DNA of 64,000 bases. Source: an uncultured Treponema sp. GTDB lineage: Bacteria > Spirochaetota > Spirochaetia > Treponematales > Treponemataceae. The notes beneath the pieces are model-generated. The model worked only from the letters and a program-made list of their open reading frames with translations, was not told the DNA's origin and searched no databases. Both the position numbers and the translations under genes were made by a program. Where the stretch lies: positions 20,154 through 84,153 of the forward strand of contig ONHK01000008.1 of NCBI GenBank assembly GCA_900317625.1, in the 5' to 3' direction. Positions within the stretch are counted from its first letter, which is position 1; every line of letters begins with the position of its first letter. Positions 41,590 to 51,173 of the stretch are shown piece by piece.

Positions 41590-42650
41590 TCAACCACCAG
41601 ATTTCTTAGATAATCAGAAAATTTTTGCTTGAATTCAGTTTTGATTTTTGACTCAAGTTTCTTTTCAGCCTTAACCTTTGCCTCTGAATATTCAACGTGG
41701 CTTTCTCGCCCGGAAATTGTGAACGGCACAAGCTGATGATTGTTTTCCTTATCAAGAATATAACTTTCCGCATTATAGCGGCAACGAACAGTTTTTTTGT
41801 CCGATGTATCAGAACGTTCAAATTCAAATTTTGCAGTAAGAACATAGCGGGCTGAATCATCAAAAGTTCCTTTAAAACCACATTCTGAAATCGCCTGACT
41901 GAATGCCTCCTTGAATCTTCCGTGTTCATCATTTGATGTTTTTACGCAAATCGGAATATTTTTTGCAATTTCCATTTTTTTTGCATGGATATTTTTTGAA
42001 GAAGGACAATATTGCTCCAGCCCGGAAACCGCATCAGGATTTATAATCGCCATTTTTTTCAGATGATTTTCGTTTTCAACCGCAATTTCTTCCGCAAAAT
42101 CGTAAGCCGCAAAACCTTCCAGCGAATGTAATTCCTTTTCAGAATTTTTTTTCAAAGTTGACAAGGCAATTGAGTTTTTCTTAATCATTTCAGAATAAAT
42201 ATCGCTCGCCTTGCTTTTGTCAAGAACAGCAATCGCATACCAAGTTGAATTCGCAGAATCAAGCCAAAAATCTTTTGTTTCCGCGCCGATAAGATTGTCA
42301 ACATCCACAACCCGCTTTATATCCTGACTGAAAGTCTGAACATTTGTCGTTTTTGCAACAATTCCATCAGCCTTTGCCTGCTCCATCCGCGAAGAAGAAT
42401 TCGCCTCAGATTTTATTGCCTGTCCAAAAACCGAAGCCAAACCTTTTAGCGCGTTGATTTCCGCCGTATTTCTATCAGAAGAAGAACCGACATAGTTCAA
42501 GAATTTGTCAGAAGGATAAACCGTTGAAGGCGAAGTAACCCATTCCGGCACAGATTGCTTCTGCTTTTTTGCCGCAAAGACAAAATTCAAACTCAATACA
42601 AAAAACAATGAAAACAAAAATTTCAAAGCGCAGTTTTTTATTTTTCGCAT
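41586..42650 (-). CDS. LPP20-like secreted envelope protein
   Basis: 354 residues with a signal peptide (FLFSLFFVLSLNFVFAAKK). PEWVTSPSTVYPSDKFLNYVGSSSDRNTAEINALKGLASVFG is LPP20-like, a domain often beside LpoB and COG3014 proteins. A C-terminal second domain (about 225-345) reads RFKEAFSQAISECGFKGTFDDSARYVLTAKFEFE, similar to LpoB-type beta-alpha layers. It overlaps the upstream lipoprotein gene by 13 bases. Function inferred only as outer-membrane or periplasmic assembly. Confidence 0.75.
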   Translation of the reverse strand: MRKIKNCALKFLFSLFFVLSLNFVFAAKKQKQSVPEWVTSPSTVYPSDKFLNYVGSSSDRNTAEINALKGLASVFGQAIKSEANSSSRMEQAKADGIVAKTTNVQTFSQDIKRVVDVDNLIGAETKDFWLDSANSTWYAIAVLDKSKASDIYSEMIKKNSIALSTLKKNSEKELHSLEGFAAYDFAEEIAVENENHLKKMAIINPDAVSGLEQYCPSSKNIHAKKMEIAKNIPICVKTSNDEHGRFKEAFSQAISECGFKGTFDDSARYVLTAKFEFERSDTSDKKTVRCRYNAESYILDKENNHQLVPFTISGRESHVEYSEAKVKAEKKLESKIKTEFKQKFSDYLRNLVVE

Positions 42651-44122
42651 GAAGACACCTCCACAGAAACTCTTCCTTCTTTTACAACAACATTTTCAAT
42701 TTTTTTTGTTTCTACAATATTATTTCCGCTCAAATATTCAACAGTAACCGTATATGTTCCCGGCGCAACAGAAAATCCTGCCGCACTTGCAAGATGAGGA
42801 AAATACGAAGCCTGCCGAACATCCGCTTTTTCAGCGTCAACAACCGCTTCCAGCGCAACAATCATTCCCTGTTTTGCCGCAGTAAAACCAATCTGAGCTG
42901 CTGTTCTTGCCAAAACATTCGAACCGATGTGATCCAATGTTTCTTTAGCCGCAATATAAGTCGCAACGCTAGCCGGAATACTAGCCGCATTTTTTGTAAT
43001 ATTCCTAAAAACGCTACGGTTGTATGCGCCACGAGCCTTGTTTGCAACATCAAGAGCCACCGCATTGTCAAAATTTTCAACCACAACGGCTTTTTTTGCA
43101 GTTCCATCAGAAAGTTTTACGTTTACAGAAGTGATTTTATGGTTTTGCTTTGAAATATCAAAAACAGGATAAACAATCTTGAATTTCATCGGAAAGCCAG
43201 TTCCCGGAATTATACCAAAATTCATTTCCTGAACACCTTCTGTTCTTTTTCCAAGTGTTCCAGAAAGCGCGACAACTTCAAGGCGACCTTTTCCAGCCGG
43301 AATTTTTACAGCTTCTGAAACATCTATATTTGGCGCAGAAGTTTTTAATATGGAAGAAAATTCTTTTGCATGGTCAGAATCTTCATTTGCGGCAAAAACC
43401 ACAGCTCCAAGATATGAAAGAAATGGAGAAGTTTCATAAACAGCCTTTGCCTTTGCAGGAGTTTTTGCTGTAACTTTACCAACGGAAACATTAACACCAA
43501 GCGTATTCAACGTTGACATTGCCCCGGAAAATTTCTCATCGCCAAGCAAATTATCACTGGATGCCTCAACTTCTTTTTGCTGGGCAAGAAGAGGAACTAT
43601 AACATCCTTGTAATCACCTGTGTATGTATAAATTACACCTTTTGCAACATCAAGCTCGCCGGCGCCAATCGCATTTACAGTGCGCATTGAATAAGCCAAA
43701 AGCCTTTCGTAAACCGCACCTGTGTATGTGGTGGAATTTTCTCCGCCCAAAGCAGCCTGCATCGTTTTTCCGCTTGTCATATCCGCTGAAAGCCGCTGCA
43801 TTTGTCCTTGAGTTTCCAGAAAACCTTTTCCAGACGCAATATAGTCGCTTGTAAAATAAAGCAACATATCGATGTCTAGATAATTTTTCACCGCATTTTT
43901 ATCCGCTTTCTTTGAATAAAGCATTGAAACGCACTTTGAATAATCACCAGCGGCATAAGCTGAATCATAAGCCGCCTGATTGAATTTTATTTTCTTTATT
44001 TTTTTAGTTTTTTCTACTTTTGCAGAGTCTTTTGCACCTTCCGCACCTTTTGTTGTGGCACAAGAAGCTAAAATCAAAACCGCAACAAAAAGAAGAATAA
44101 TCTCTCGTATGTTTTTTTTCAT
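42638..44122 (-). CDS. COG3014-like lipoprotein
   Basis: 494 residues from the ATG at 44122. Lipobox ILASCA (about 20). The N-terminal half contains helical repeats (YDSAYAAGDYSKCVSMLY, and TYTGAVYERLLAYSMRTVNAIGAGELDVAKG), the pattern of COG3014 proteins, and the C-terminal half is beta-rich with a final FSVAPGTYTVTVEYLSGNNIVETKKI domain. It is the middle gene of the LPP20-LpoB-COG3014 cluster. A terminator lies ahead of it, so it may have its own promoter. Confidence 0.75.
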   Translation of the reverse strand: MKKNIREIILLFVAVLILASCATTKGAEGAKDSAKVEKTKKIKKIKFNQAAYDSAYAAGDYSKCVSMLYSKKADKNAVKNYLDIDMLLYFTSDYIASGKGFLETQGQMQRLSADMTSGKTMQAALGGENSTTYTGAVYERLLAYSMRTVNAIGAGELDVAKGVIYTYTGDYKDVIVPLLAQQKEVEASSDNLLGDEKFSGAMSTLNTLGVNVSVGKVTAKTPAKAKAVYETSPFLSYLGAVVFAANEDSDHAKEFSSILKTSAPNIDVSEAVKIPAGKGRLEVVALSGTLGKRTEGVQEMNFGIIPGTGFPMKFKIVYPVFDISKQNHKITSVNVKLSDGTAKKAVVVENFDNAVALDVANKARGAYNRSVFRNITKNAASIPASVATYIAAKETLDHIGSNVLARTAAQIGFTAAKQGMIVALEAVVDAEKADVRQASYFPHLASAAGFSVAPGTYTVTVEYLSGNNIVETKKIENVVVKEGRVSVEVSSCEK

Positions 44123-44137
44123 TTTATTTCTTCTAAA

Positions 44138-44176
44138 ATTAAAAAAGCCAATGGAAAAGTTAGATTCCATTGGCTT
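44138..44176 (-). terminator. Intrinsic terminator after the LpoB-like gene
   Basis: On the minus strand AAGCCAATGG/CCATTGGCTT, 10-bp stem with a 12-base loop followed by TTTTT, 12 bases after the stop. Confidence 0.88.
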
Positions 44177-44187
44177 ACAGCTAAAAA

Positions 44188-44787
44188 TTATCTGCTTTTA
44201 ACTTTTCCTGTTTTTTTCAGATAGTCTTTTGTTTCTTCTGACGGTTCAAACATTCCAACCGTTCTATGAGTCTGAAGATCTGTGACTTCGATATTGACAA
44301 TGTATGTCCGTTCCTGCTTTTTTCCGTTATTCTGAACCATAAGTTTTACAGAACCGGTAAGCATATAATCCGCGGCATCTTCCACATCAAGTTCTTTTGC
44401 AAGCTCTTCCGCAGAATGATCCTGCTGTTCAATTACAGCATCGCGCATTTCTTCCCGGACATCCTTGTTTGCCATAAATTCCATAACACCGCTGTTCAAT
44501 ACAGCAGTCTTAAGGCTGTTGGCAATAATCTGAGTGTCAAAAAATTCACCGGTCTCATCTTTGATTTTTCCGATTGTTACAACCGGAGCACGGTCATTTT
44601 TGTCTTCAAATCTTGCGATTCTTGGTGACTTAATAATCTGAGCAACGATATCTTTGCAAATTGCCCGACAATCTGTTTCACTAAGATATGGAGTCAAATC
44701 TGCATTTCCGCCACGCTTTACAGCTTTAGCAGAAACAGAAAACATTACCACCAACGAAAGCAAAAAAACAGAAAATATCTTTTTCAT
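44188..44787 (-). CDS. LpoB-family protein (penicillin-binding protein activator-like)
   Basis: 199 residues with a cleavable signal peptide (SLVVMFSVSAKA) rather than a lipobox. The LpoB domain has APVVTIGKIKDETGEFFDTQIIANSLKTAVLNSGVMEFM and ADYMLTGSVKLMVQNNGKKQERTYIVNIEVTDLQTHRTVG. In E. coli LpoB activates PBP1b from the outer membrane; without lipidation this one must act as a soluble periplasmic protein, if the same role holds. It lies 11 bases after the upstream cluster gene. Confidence 0.85.
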   Translation of the reverse strand: MKKIFSVFLLSLVVMFSVSAKAVKRGGNADLTPYLSETDCRAICKDIVAQIIKSPRIARFEDKNDRAPVVTIGKIKDETGEFFDTQIIANSLKTAVLNSGVMEFMANKDVREEMRDAVIEQQDHSAEELAKELDVEDAADYMLTGSVKLMVQNNGKKQERTYIVNIEVTDLQTHRTVGMFEPSEETKDYLKKTGKVKSR

Positions 44788-44798
44788 TAAAGCAGCTC

Positions 44799-45524
44799 CT
44801 ATTCTTCGTCAAAAGAATATTCAACTGTAGCGTCTGGAGCCTTGTCAAGAAGTGGCGCACGAAGATTTTCGCTAAGCGCTTTCTTCAAAAGAACTGTTTC
44901 AGAAGCATTGTCTTCAATTCCATTCAATGCAGCATTAAGCTGAGCATCGTAAATATCGCGGCTCATTGTGAAAACTACATAATATTCATAATAGTAATCA
45001 AAACTGCTGTCTGGAGAATTTGCCTTTACTTTGATTCCCTGCTTTGGTTTTCTGAACTGCATCCAATACTGAGCCTGTTTTTCAAGACCATTGATTTCGA
45101 TTGCAGAAAGAGCCTTTACAGTCTGATCGATTGCCTGCTTCTGCTTTACTTCATCGCCAGTCATTCCCTGGAAAACCGCATTCGCGCTCTGACCAACAGC
45201 CATAGAGAATGAATTTGCAACCTGACGCTGAACATCAACCTGATCAGTCCATGTCTTCAAGAATTCAAGATCTTTTCCCTGGTTAGAAAAAACAAAAATC
45301 TGTGTATCTTTCAAGTCAATCTTTAAAGCCTTTGCAACCTGTTTGTTATCACCTTCAAGAACTGACATAACCCAAGCTGGAGTTTCGCTTCCAAGAGCCA
45401 TTCCCGGTCTATTTACAATCTCAATCTTAACTTTTGTCTGTTTTGCTTTTTTTGCCGCAAAAGCACTCATTGAAGCGCAAAGAGCCAACATCAAAACGGC
45501 TGCGCCAACCTTTATGGATTTCAT
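44799..45524 (-). CDS. LPP20-like secreted protein, first gene of the envelope cluster
   Basis: 241 residues from the ATG at 45524 (SD GGAGG). Signal peptide ending SMSAFAAKK. TPAWVMSVLEGD and DLEFLKTWTDQVDVQRQVANSFSMAVGQSAN follow the W-V...A...A.. pattern of LPP20 domains. It begins the five-gene cluster and has a readable promoter at 45625-45652. Confidence 0.7.
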   Translation of the reverse strand: MKSIKVGAAVLMLALCASMSAFAAKKAKQTKVKIEIVNRPGMALGSETPAWVMSVLEGDNKQVAKALKIDLKDTQIFVFSNQGKDLEFLKTWTDQVDVQRQVANSFSMAVGQSANAVFQGMTGDEVKQKQAIDQTVKALSAIEINGLEKQAQYWMQFRKPKQGIKVKANSPDSSFDYYYEYYVVFTMSRDIYDAQLNAALNGIEDNASETVLLKKALSENLRAPLLDKAPDATVEYSFDEE

Positions 45525-45624
45525 AAAACCTCCGTATATGCATACGCATAACAAATGAATAAAATTTTAAGTAAAGTCCAGAAAACAACGCTTTCCAGAA
45601 CCTTTAATAATCGTATACGGTTTT

Positions 45625-45652
45625 ATTATAGCTTATTTATTAACTTTTGCAA
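45625..45652 (-). promoter_or_regulatory. Promoter of the envelope cluster
   Basis: On the minus strand TTGCAA (45647-45652), 16-base spacer, TATAAT (45625-45630), with a roughly 95-base leader to the ATG at 45524. Confidence 0.6.
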
Positions 45653-45807
45653 TTTCAAACAGGCTGAATTTTTAAAAATCCAACCTAGAAAAAATTATTT
45701 TACAAGAATTGAAGCCTGTCTTCCCCGATAAGTTTAAATGGATTTTCTGATAATCCGTAAGGTTTGATTTCTTTCATGGTTGTATATTATAGAAGAAAAA
45801 TGAAAAA

Positions 45808-45842
45808 GGGCGTTGCGGGATGTGCCCGCTAGAATGGGTAGG
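45808..45842 (-). repeat. Repeat family C, copy 4 (partial, inverted)
   Basis: On the minus strand CCTACCCATTCTAGCGGG-CACATCCCGCAACGCCC, matching the last third of copies at 36374 and 50085. The terminal stem is GCGGG/CCCGC here. Confidence 0.7.
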
Positions 45843-45852
45843 AGAAAAACAA

Positions 45853-45886
45853 AAGAGGCGGTTTTAGATTTTCTAAAACCGCCTCT
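45853..45886. terminator. Bidirectional intrinsic terminator
   Basis: AAGAGGCGGTTTTAG/CTAAAACCGCCTCTT, 15-bp stem with a 4-base loop and T on both sides. It ends the symporter transcript on the minus strand. Confidence 0.9.
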
Positions 45887-45930
45887 TTTTGTTTTGAGCC
45901 GAGGGAAAGGCTTTTCCCCCTGACTATTTG

Positions 45931-47391
45931 TTATGCTTTTTCAGATTCCAATGTAGGGAATCGGTTAAAGTAATCTTTTGTTGTGCGTGCTGCAACTCCG
46001 CTCAAAATAATGAGGGAAATACAGTTTGGCCAAGCCATAAGACCGTTTGTAATATCCGCAATTGTCCAAACCTGGCTGATTGTCATGTATGGGCCGATTG
46101 CAACTGCAAGAATATAAATTACGCGATAAATCATTACAAGTTTCATTCTGCCATTTGAAAGATATTCAAGGCAGCGTTCTGAATAATAATCCCAACCAAG
46201 AATTGTTGTGAAAGCAAAGAACACAAGACAAATCATAAGAAGGAACTGAACAGAACGTCCGTCTCCACCAAGAACTGTATTGAATGCCGCAGAAGAAAGC
46301 TCTACGCCTTTAAGTGTCTCGCCGATTCCGTTTGTTGGAAGTGTGAAAACTCCACCGTTGCTGAATGCGATTACAATTGAAAGACCTGTCATTGTACAAA
46401 CGATGATTGTATCAATAAAAGTTCCTGTCATGGAAACGAGTCCCTGCGCAACCGGTTCTTCTACTTTTGCTGAAGAAGCGGCGATTGCGGCAGAACCAAG
46501 TCCTGCTTCGTTAGAGAAAATTCCACGTGCAATACCTTTCTGCATTGCAACGATTACAGAACCCACGATACCGCCTGTTACAGCCTTTGGAGCAAATGCA
46601 GCCTTAAAGATAAGTGCGAATGCGGCAGGAATTTTTGTAGCATTCATAACAAGCACACTTACTCCAAGGAAAACGTAAAGGATTGCCATGAACGGAACAA
46701 TAACCTGCGCTACCTTGGCAATTCGCTGAAGTCCGCCGATAATTACAAGAGCCGCAGAAATTGTTACCAAAGCTCCGGCAATTACTGTTGCCCAAGAATA
46801 TTTTGTTCCAAATAATGTGAACGCAACATGAGTTGTCTCCGGGTCAAAAGCGTTTTTTACAGCCGAAGCAATACCATTAATCTGAGTAAATGTTCCGATT
46901 CCGAAAAGACCTACGCAAACACCAAAGATTGCAAAGAGAACAGCAAGCCATTTCCATGAAAAACCAGTTCTTTCCTTCAAACCAGTTTCAATTGTATAGA
47001 AAGGTCCGCCAAGAACGTGACCGTCTGCCATGTGCTTGCGGTATTTTACAGAAAGCATACATTCAGTGTATTTTGTCGCAATTCCTACAAGAGCGGCAAT
47101 CCACATCCAGAAAAGAGAACCTGGTCCTCCGGCCGCAATAGCAGTTGCAACACCTACAATATTTCCGGTTCCGATTGTCGCAGAAAGAGCTGTACAAAGA
47201 GCTCCAAAACTAGAAACTTCACCTTTTTCTCCGTCTGACTTGCGGAAAATTGACTTTAATGCGCGTCCCAATTTATGGAACTGCATACCATGAAGACGGA
47301 TTGTCAAAAGCAATCCTGTTACAAGAATCAAGATGATTGTTGGAACGCCCCAAACAATGTCATCAATCTTGTTAATAATTGTGTCGAACAT
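45931..47391 (-). CDS. AGCS-family sodium:amino-acid (alanine/glycine) symporter
   Basis: 486 residues with about 11 membrane segments. The family signature GALCTALSATIGTGNIVGVATAI(A)AGGPGSLFWMW lies near residues 62-97, and EAGLGSAAIAASSA near 295. It imports alanine or glycine with sodium. The glycine riboswitch directly upstream suggests that glycine is the relevant substrate. Confidence 0.95.
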   Translation of the reverse strand: MFDTIINKIDDIVWGVPTIILILVTGLLLTIRLHGMQFHKLGRALKSIFRKSDGEKGEVSSFGALCTALSATIGTGNIVGVATAIAAGGPGSLFWMWIAALVGIATKYTECMLSVKYRKHMADGHVLGGPFYTIETGLKERTGFSWKWLAVLFAIFGVCVGLFGIGTFTQINGIASAVKNAFDPETTHVAFTLFGTKYSWATVIAGALVTISAALVIIGGLQRIAKVAQVIVPFMAILYVFLGVSVLVMNATKIPAAFALIFKAAFAPKAVTGGIVGSVIVAMQKGIARGIFSNEAGLGSAAIAASSAKVEEPVAQGLVSMTGTFIDTIIVCTMTGLSIVIAFSNGGVFTLPTNGIGETLKGVELSSAAFNTVLGGDGRSVQFLLMICLVFFAFTTILGWDYYSERCLEYLSNGRMKLVMIYRVIYILAVAIGPYMTISQVWTIADITNGLMAWPNCISLIILSGVAARTTKDYFNRFPTLESEKA

Positions 47392-47405
47392 TTTGCTTGT
47401 CCTTT

Positions 47406-47446
47406 AAAAAAAATAAGAGCGAAAATACACAATCGTATTTCGCTCT
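47406..47446 (-). terminator. Riboswitch expression-platform terminator
   Basis: On the minus strand AGAGCGAAATAC/GTATTTTCGCTCT followed by TTATTTTTTTT, between the aptamer and the start codon. Its 5' arm follows the aptamer by about 20 bases, so ligand-dependent pairing could control it. Confidence 0.85.
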
Positions 47447-47469
47447 CTAAAGAGTATGACAAGAATCTT

Positions 47470-47562
47470 TTCGCCCTGTCCCTTATGCCTGAGATATCGG
47501 TTTTAATAACCTTAACCCTTCGGCGTCCCATCTGAAAATGGGAACTCTCCAGAGAATCGCCA
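47470..47562 (-). promoter_or_regulatory. Glycine riboswitch, single aptamer
   Basis: On the minus strand the conserved glycine aptamer parts are in order: CTCTGGAGAGTTCCC, TGGGACGCCGAAGGGTTAA, then ATCTCAGGCATAAGGGACAGGG. Only one aptamer is seen, not the usual tandem pair. It precedes an intrinsic terminator and the AGCS symporter, so glycine probably switches transporter transcription. Confidence 0.92.
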
Positions 47563-47703
47563 TTACAGTAACGCTGCTGACGATGTAATACATTAGCATT
47601 AAGAAAATATCTGCGTCAACTGATTTTTTAAAATAAACAGAAAAATGAATGGCTTAAATTTAATATTATTTGAATAAATTTCGGGTTTTCCAAGAAAACC
47701 GAT

Positions 47704-47835
47704 AAAAGCGCAAGAGAATTTGTAATTTGTGAAGACTTTGTGCGATAGAACCAATTAAAGTGCGGAGCACCCAAATTATTACAAGCGCAGCGCGAGCACA
47801 ACCGTCTGGAGCAAATTGCAAATTCTCTGAGAGCG
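47704..47835 (+). repeat. Repeat family A, copy 2
   Basis: Outer arms AGAGAATTTGTAATTTG (47713-47729) and CAAATTGCAAATTCTCT (47812-47828); inner stem GTGC (47740-47743)/GCAC (47796-47799). Both differ from copy 1 but remain paired. It is followed by TTTTTT, like a terminator tail. It lies between the glycine riboswitch and the acyl-CoA synthetase gene. Confidence 0.85.
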
Positions 47836-48017
47836 TTTTTTCACAATCTTAAAAACCCGAAATTTTCTCAATTTATTTTTTTCTGAAACCTTTTCAAAAA
47901 AAATGTGTCTAAATATTTTTTTTCTATGGAAATTCCTATGGAAAATATGATAAAATTTGAGTATACTGACAAAAATACAAAAAATGTCAATTTGGCAGAA
48001 ACAAAAGAAGGAAAACT

Positions 48018-50054
48018 ATGTATCCAACTATTCCACAGATGTTATATGAAAAAGCAAAAACTTCTCCAAATGCAGCTATTCAGTATTCAAAAGACAGCAA
48101 AGGCATTTTTCAACCTGTAACTTATGCAGAATTTTCAGAAGCGGCTTTAAATTTCGGCGCAGGGCTTCTTTCTTTAGGAGCCACAAAAGGTGAACACATA
48201 GGATTAATTGCCGACAACCGCAAGGAATGGCTGGTTTCTTCTGCAGGAATAATGTCTGCCGGCTGCTGCGATATTCCTCGTGGAAGCGAAGCGACCGTAA
48301 AAGATTTGTCATACATTTTAAGTTTTGCCGGCTGCAAAATAATTGTTGCGGAAAATAATTCAAGCTATAAAAAGATTGTTGAATGTCGCCCAAACCTAAA
48401 AGACCTGGAAAACATCATCGTTATTGACACAAAAAATGTTGACACAGAAGCAACAGACGTAAAAGTTCTTTCTTATGATGAAGTTCTAGAAATTGGAAAA
48501 GAATTCAGAAATTCAAATCCAGGAAAAATTGAAGAAAGCATAAAAAACGGAAAAGAAGATGACACCGCGACAATCATCTTTACCTCTGGAACAACAGGAA
48601 CTCCAAAAGGCGTCGAACTTTTGCACAAGAATTTTATGTGCCAGATAGAAGGCGTTTCCGAAACATTAAATTTAAAGCCCGGCGACAAAACGCTTTGTGT
48701 TCTTCCAGTCTGGCACGTTTACGAACGCGAAATGGAATATTATTACATGGCAAAAGAAATCGCAATGTGCTACACAAAACCAGTTCCAAGCATGATTCTT
48801 GCAGATTTCAAAAAAATCAACATCTCATTCATTGCGTGCGTACCAAGAATCTGGGATGCAATCTACAAACAGATTGAAAAAAACGCAACAGAAAAATCAT
48901 CTTTCAAAAAAGTTCTCTTCAAAATTTGCATTGGCGCGGTAACAACACGCCGCTGGATGATAGACATAATCATGGGGCGCAACCTTCAGTTCAAAAAGCC
49001 GCTCTGGATTCTTACCGTCCTGAACAAATGGCTTTATATTCCGCGGGCGTTCCTTTTGCCATTAAAAGCATTGGGCGACATCATGTTCTTTTCAAAGGCG
49101 CGGGCAGTTTTCGGAAGCAGTTTCAAGCTTGGAATGAGCGGCGGCGGCGCATTAGCCCCAAGACTCGACAGATTTTTTAATTCAATCGGCATTAGACTTG
49201 TCGAAGGATTCGGGCTCACAGAAACAGCTCCAATCATCTGCATAAGAAATCCAAAAAGACCTGTAATGGGAACAATCGGAAAAGCAATGCCTTACAACGA
49301 AATCAAAGTTGTAGACAAATTCGGTGTAGAATGTGCGCCAGGCCAGATGGGAGTTCTTTATGTCCGCGGCGACAACGTAATGAAAGGTTACTACAAACAG
49401 CCGGAACTTACAGATTTGGTTTTAAAAGAAGGCTGGTTCAACACAGGCGACCTTGTAGTTCTTTCCAGAAAAGGCGACCTAATGGTAAAAGGCCGAGCAA
49501 AAGACACAATCGTTTTACGTTCCGGCGAAAACGTGGAACCGCTTCCTATAGAAAACAAGCTCGTTGAATCGCCGTACATCGCGCAGGCTGTAATTGTCGG
49601 CCAGGACAAAAATTATCTTGGCGCGCTGCTAATCCCAAAAAAGGAAAGCATAATCGAATACGCAAAATCGAACAACCTTGACTGCGAAAACATCGGCGCA
49701 CTTTTAAAAAGCAACGAGATAAAAACTCTAATCAACTCCGAACTGGAACGCCTTATAACTCCAAAAAACGGATTCAAGCCATTTGAAAAAATCGGCTCAT
49801 TCTGCTTTTTGGACCGCCAGTTTGAAGTCGGAACAGAACTTACAGCAAAAGGAACAGTAATCCGCAGCAAAGTCAATGAACTTTATAAATGGCAAATCGC
49901 CTCAATGTTCAGCGATTCAGTAATCGCGCAGGGACTTTCAGGCCTAAGCAACCTCACAGGAAACCTTGCCGACAACCTAAAAGACTTAAGTTCCGTAAAA
50001 AACGTAATCCTAGAAAAAATCCCAGGAATCAAAAAAGAAAACAACGAAAAATAA
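48018..50054 (+). CDS. Long-chain acyl-CoA synthetase (AMP-forming)
   Basis: 678 residues. AMP-binding P-loop TIIFTSGTTGTPKGVEL (about 182-198), VEGFGLTETAPI (about 395), NTGDLVVLSRKGDLMVKGRAKDTIVLRSGENVEP (about 475-508) are in order. It activates fatty acids to acyl-CoA for lipid synthesis; spirochaetes often depend on imported fatty acids. SD GAAGG precedes the ATG. The C-terminal extension of about 60 residues is helical. Confidence 0.93.
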   Translation: MYPTIPQMLYEKAKTSPNAAIQYSKDSKGIFQPVTYAEFSEAALNFGAGLLSLGATKGEHIGLIADNRKEWLVSSAGIMSAGCCDIPRGSEATVKDLSYILSFAGCKIIVAENNSSYKKIVECRPNLKDLENIIVIDTKNVDTEATDVKVLSYDEVLEIGKEFRNSNPGKIEESIKNGKEDDTATIIFTSGTTGTPKGVELLHKNFMCQIEGVSETLNLKPGDKTLCVLPVWHVYEREMEYYYMAKEIAMCYTKPVPSMILADFKKINISFIACVPRIWDAIYKQIEKNATEKSSFKKVLFKICIGAVTTRRWMIDIIMGRNLQFKKPLWILTVLNKWLYIPRAFLLPLKALGDIMFFSKARAVFGSSFKLGMSGGGALAPRLDRFFNSIGIRLVEGFGLTETAPIICIRNPKRPVMGTIGKAMPYNEIKVVDKFGVECAPGQMGVLYVRGDNVMKGYYKQPELTDLVLKEGWFNTGDLVVLSRKGDLMVKGRAKDTIVLRSGENVEPLPIENKLVESPYIAQAVIVGQDKNYLGALLIPKKESIIEYAKSNNLDCENIGALLKSNEIKTLINSELERLITPKNGFKPFEKIGSFCFLDRQFEVGTELTAKGTVIRSKVNELYKWQIASMFSDSVIAQGLSGLSNLTGNLADNLKDLSSVKNVILEKIPGIKKENNEK

Positions 50055-50084
50055 TTTTTATAATAAAAGCAATAAAGGGCGGGC

Positions 50085-50156
50085 AACCGCCCTGCGGCTC
50101 AAATGAATCCTCATTTTCGCCTACCCACCGTGCGGGGAATTCCCCGCAACGCCCCT
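50085..50156 (+). repeat. Repeat family C, copy 3
   Basis: AAAGGGCGGGCAACCGCCC, then CTGCGGCTCAAAT...ATTTTCGCCTACCCACC, GCGGGG-AATT-CCCCGC and AACGCCCCTTT, whose last part pairs with the opening AAAGGGCG. It lies between convergent genes and could serve as a transcription end. Confidence 0.8.
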
Positions 50157-50170
50157 TTATTCCCAAAACT

Positions 50171-51091
50171 CTAATCACCTTGCCTTTGCGCAATTATGAC
50201 CGCCGCAAAAATAAAAATGCACCCGATAATTCCACAGACACCAAGTTTTTCACGCACACCATTCACCGGAATCAGAATGCTAAAAATCATCCCGAAAACG
50301 CTTTCAAAACTAAGTAAAATTGTCGCCAGAGCAGGATTCAAAAAACGCAGCCCAATATTCTGAACCACAAAAGCCACAGCCGTACCGGCAAGCCCCAAAT
50401 ACAAAGCCGACATAATAAAGCCTTTACTTGCAAAATCAACCATGGAAAGCGGCTGAAAATTCACCGTAAGAATATTTTTCTCCGCATCATAAAACGGTGC
50501 AACAAGCCAGGCAAGAACCGCTCCAACAGCAAACTGAATAAACGCATACACAACAGGATCATTTTCCTCTGAAGTTTTTGAAAAATATGACTGAAAAAAC
50601 ATCTGAAGACAAAAAAATACCGCGCAAACCAACGTAAGAAAATCACCAAAATTAAAATTCAAACCGCTTTTTACATCATCCCCAAGAGACAAAAAACCGA
50701 TTCCTAAAATCTGCAGCAGAACCGCAACAAAAACCGGCCATTCAGGACGCTTTCTGCAAACAATCCAGGCAACAAACGGAATCAGAACAACATAAAAAGT
50801 TGTTAAAAACGCATTTTTTCCAGGAGTTGTATAATTACACCCAATCGTCTGAGAAAGATACGCCAAAAACAAAAAAATCCCAATAAGGCCAGCTTTTTTC
50901 AAATACTGAACATTGATTTTTTTGAGCCGCCTAAAAAATAAAAGACCAACAGCAAGCGCCGCAATCGAAAAACGAATCGCAATCATATATGCCGCGCTGA
51001 CATCATTCAGGCTATCTTTTACAACAACAAAAGAAAAACCCCAGATAGCCGCCGTAAAAAGCATTCCAAAAACAGCAAAAAACCGAACCAT
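50171..51091 (-). CDS. EamA/DMT-family transporter
   Basis: 306 residues from the ATG at 51091 (GAGG five bases before). Ten membrane helices in two EamA halves; AAIWGFSFVVVKDSL near the N-terminus and LRFLNPALATILLSFESVFGMIFS near residue 250 are typical. Substrate not predictable; relatives export amino acids or metabolites. Confidence 0.88.
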   Translation of the reverse strand: MVRFFAVFGMLFTAAIWGFSFVVVKDSLNDVSAAYMIAIRFSIAALAVGLLFFRRLKKINVQYLKKAGLIGIFLFLAYLSQTIGCNYTTPGKNAFLTTFYVVLIPFVAWIVCRKRPEWPVFVAVLLQILGIGFLSLGDDVKSGLNFNFGDFLTLVCAVFFCLQMFFQSYFSKTSEENDPVVYAFIQFAVGAVLAWLVAPFYDAEKNILTVNFQPLSMVDFASKGFIMSALYLGLAGTAVAFVVQNIGLRFLNPALATILLSFESVFGMIFSILIPVNGVREKLGVCGIIGCIFIFAAVIIAQRQGD

Positions 51092-51173
51092 AAATACCTC
51101 AAAAAAAATGGCCGCCCCAGAAGTTTTCATTTCTTCATAAAGGCAGCCAATTTTACAAAATCGCTTTAATTAC

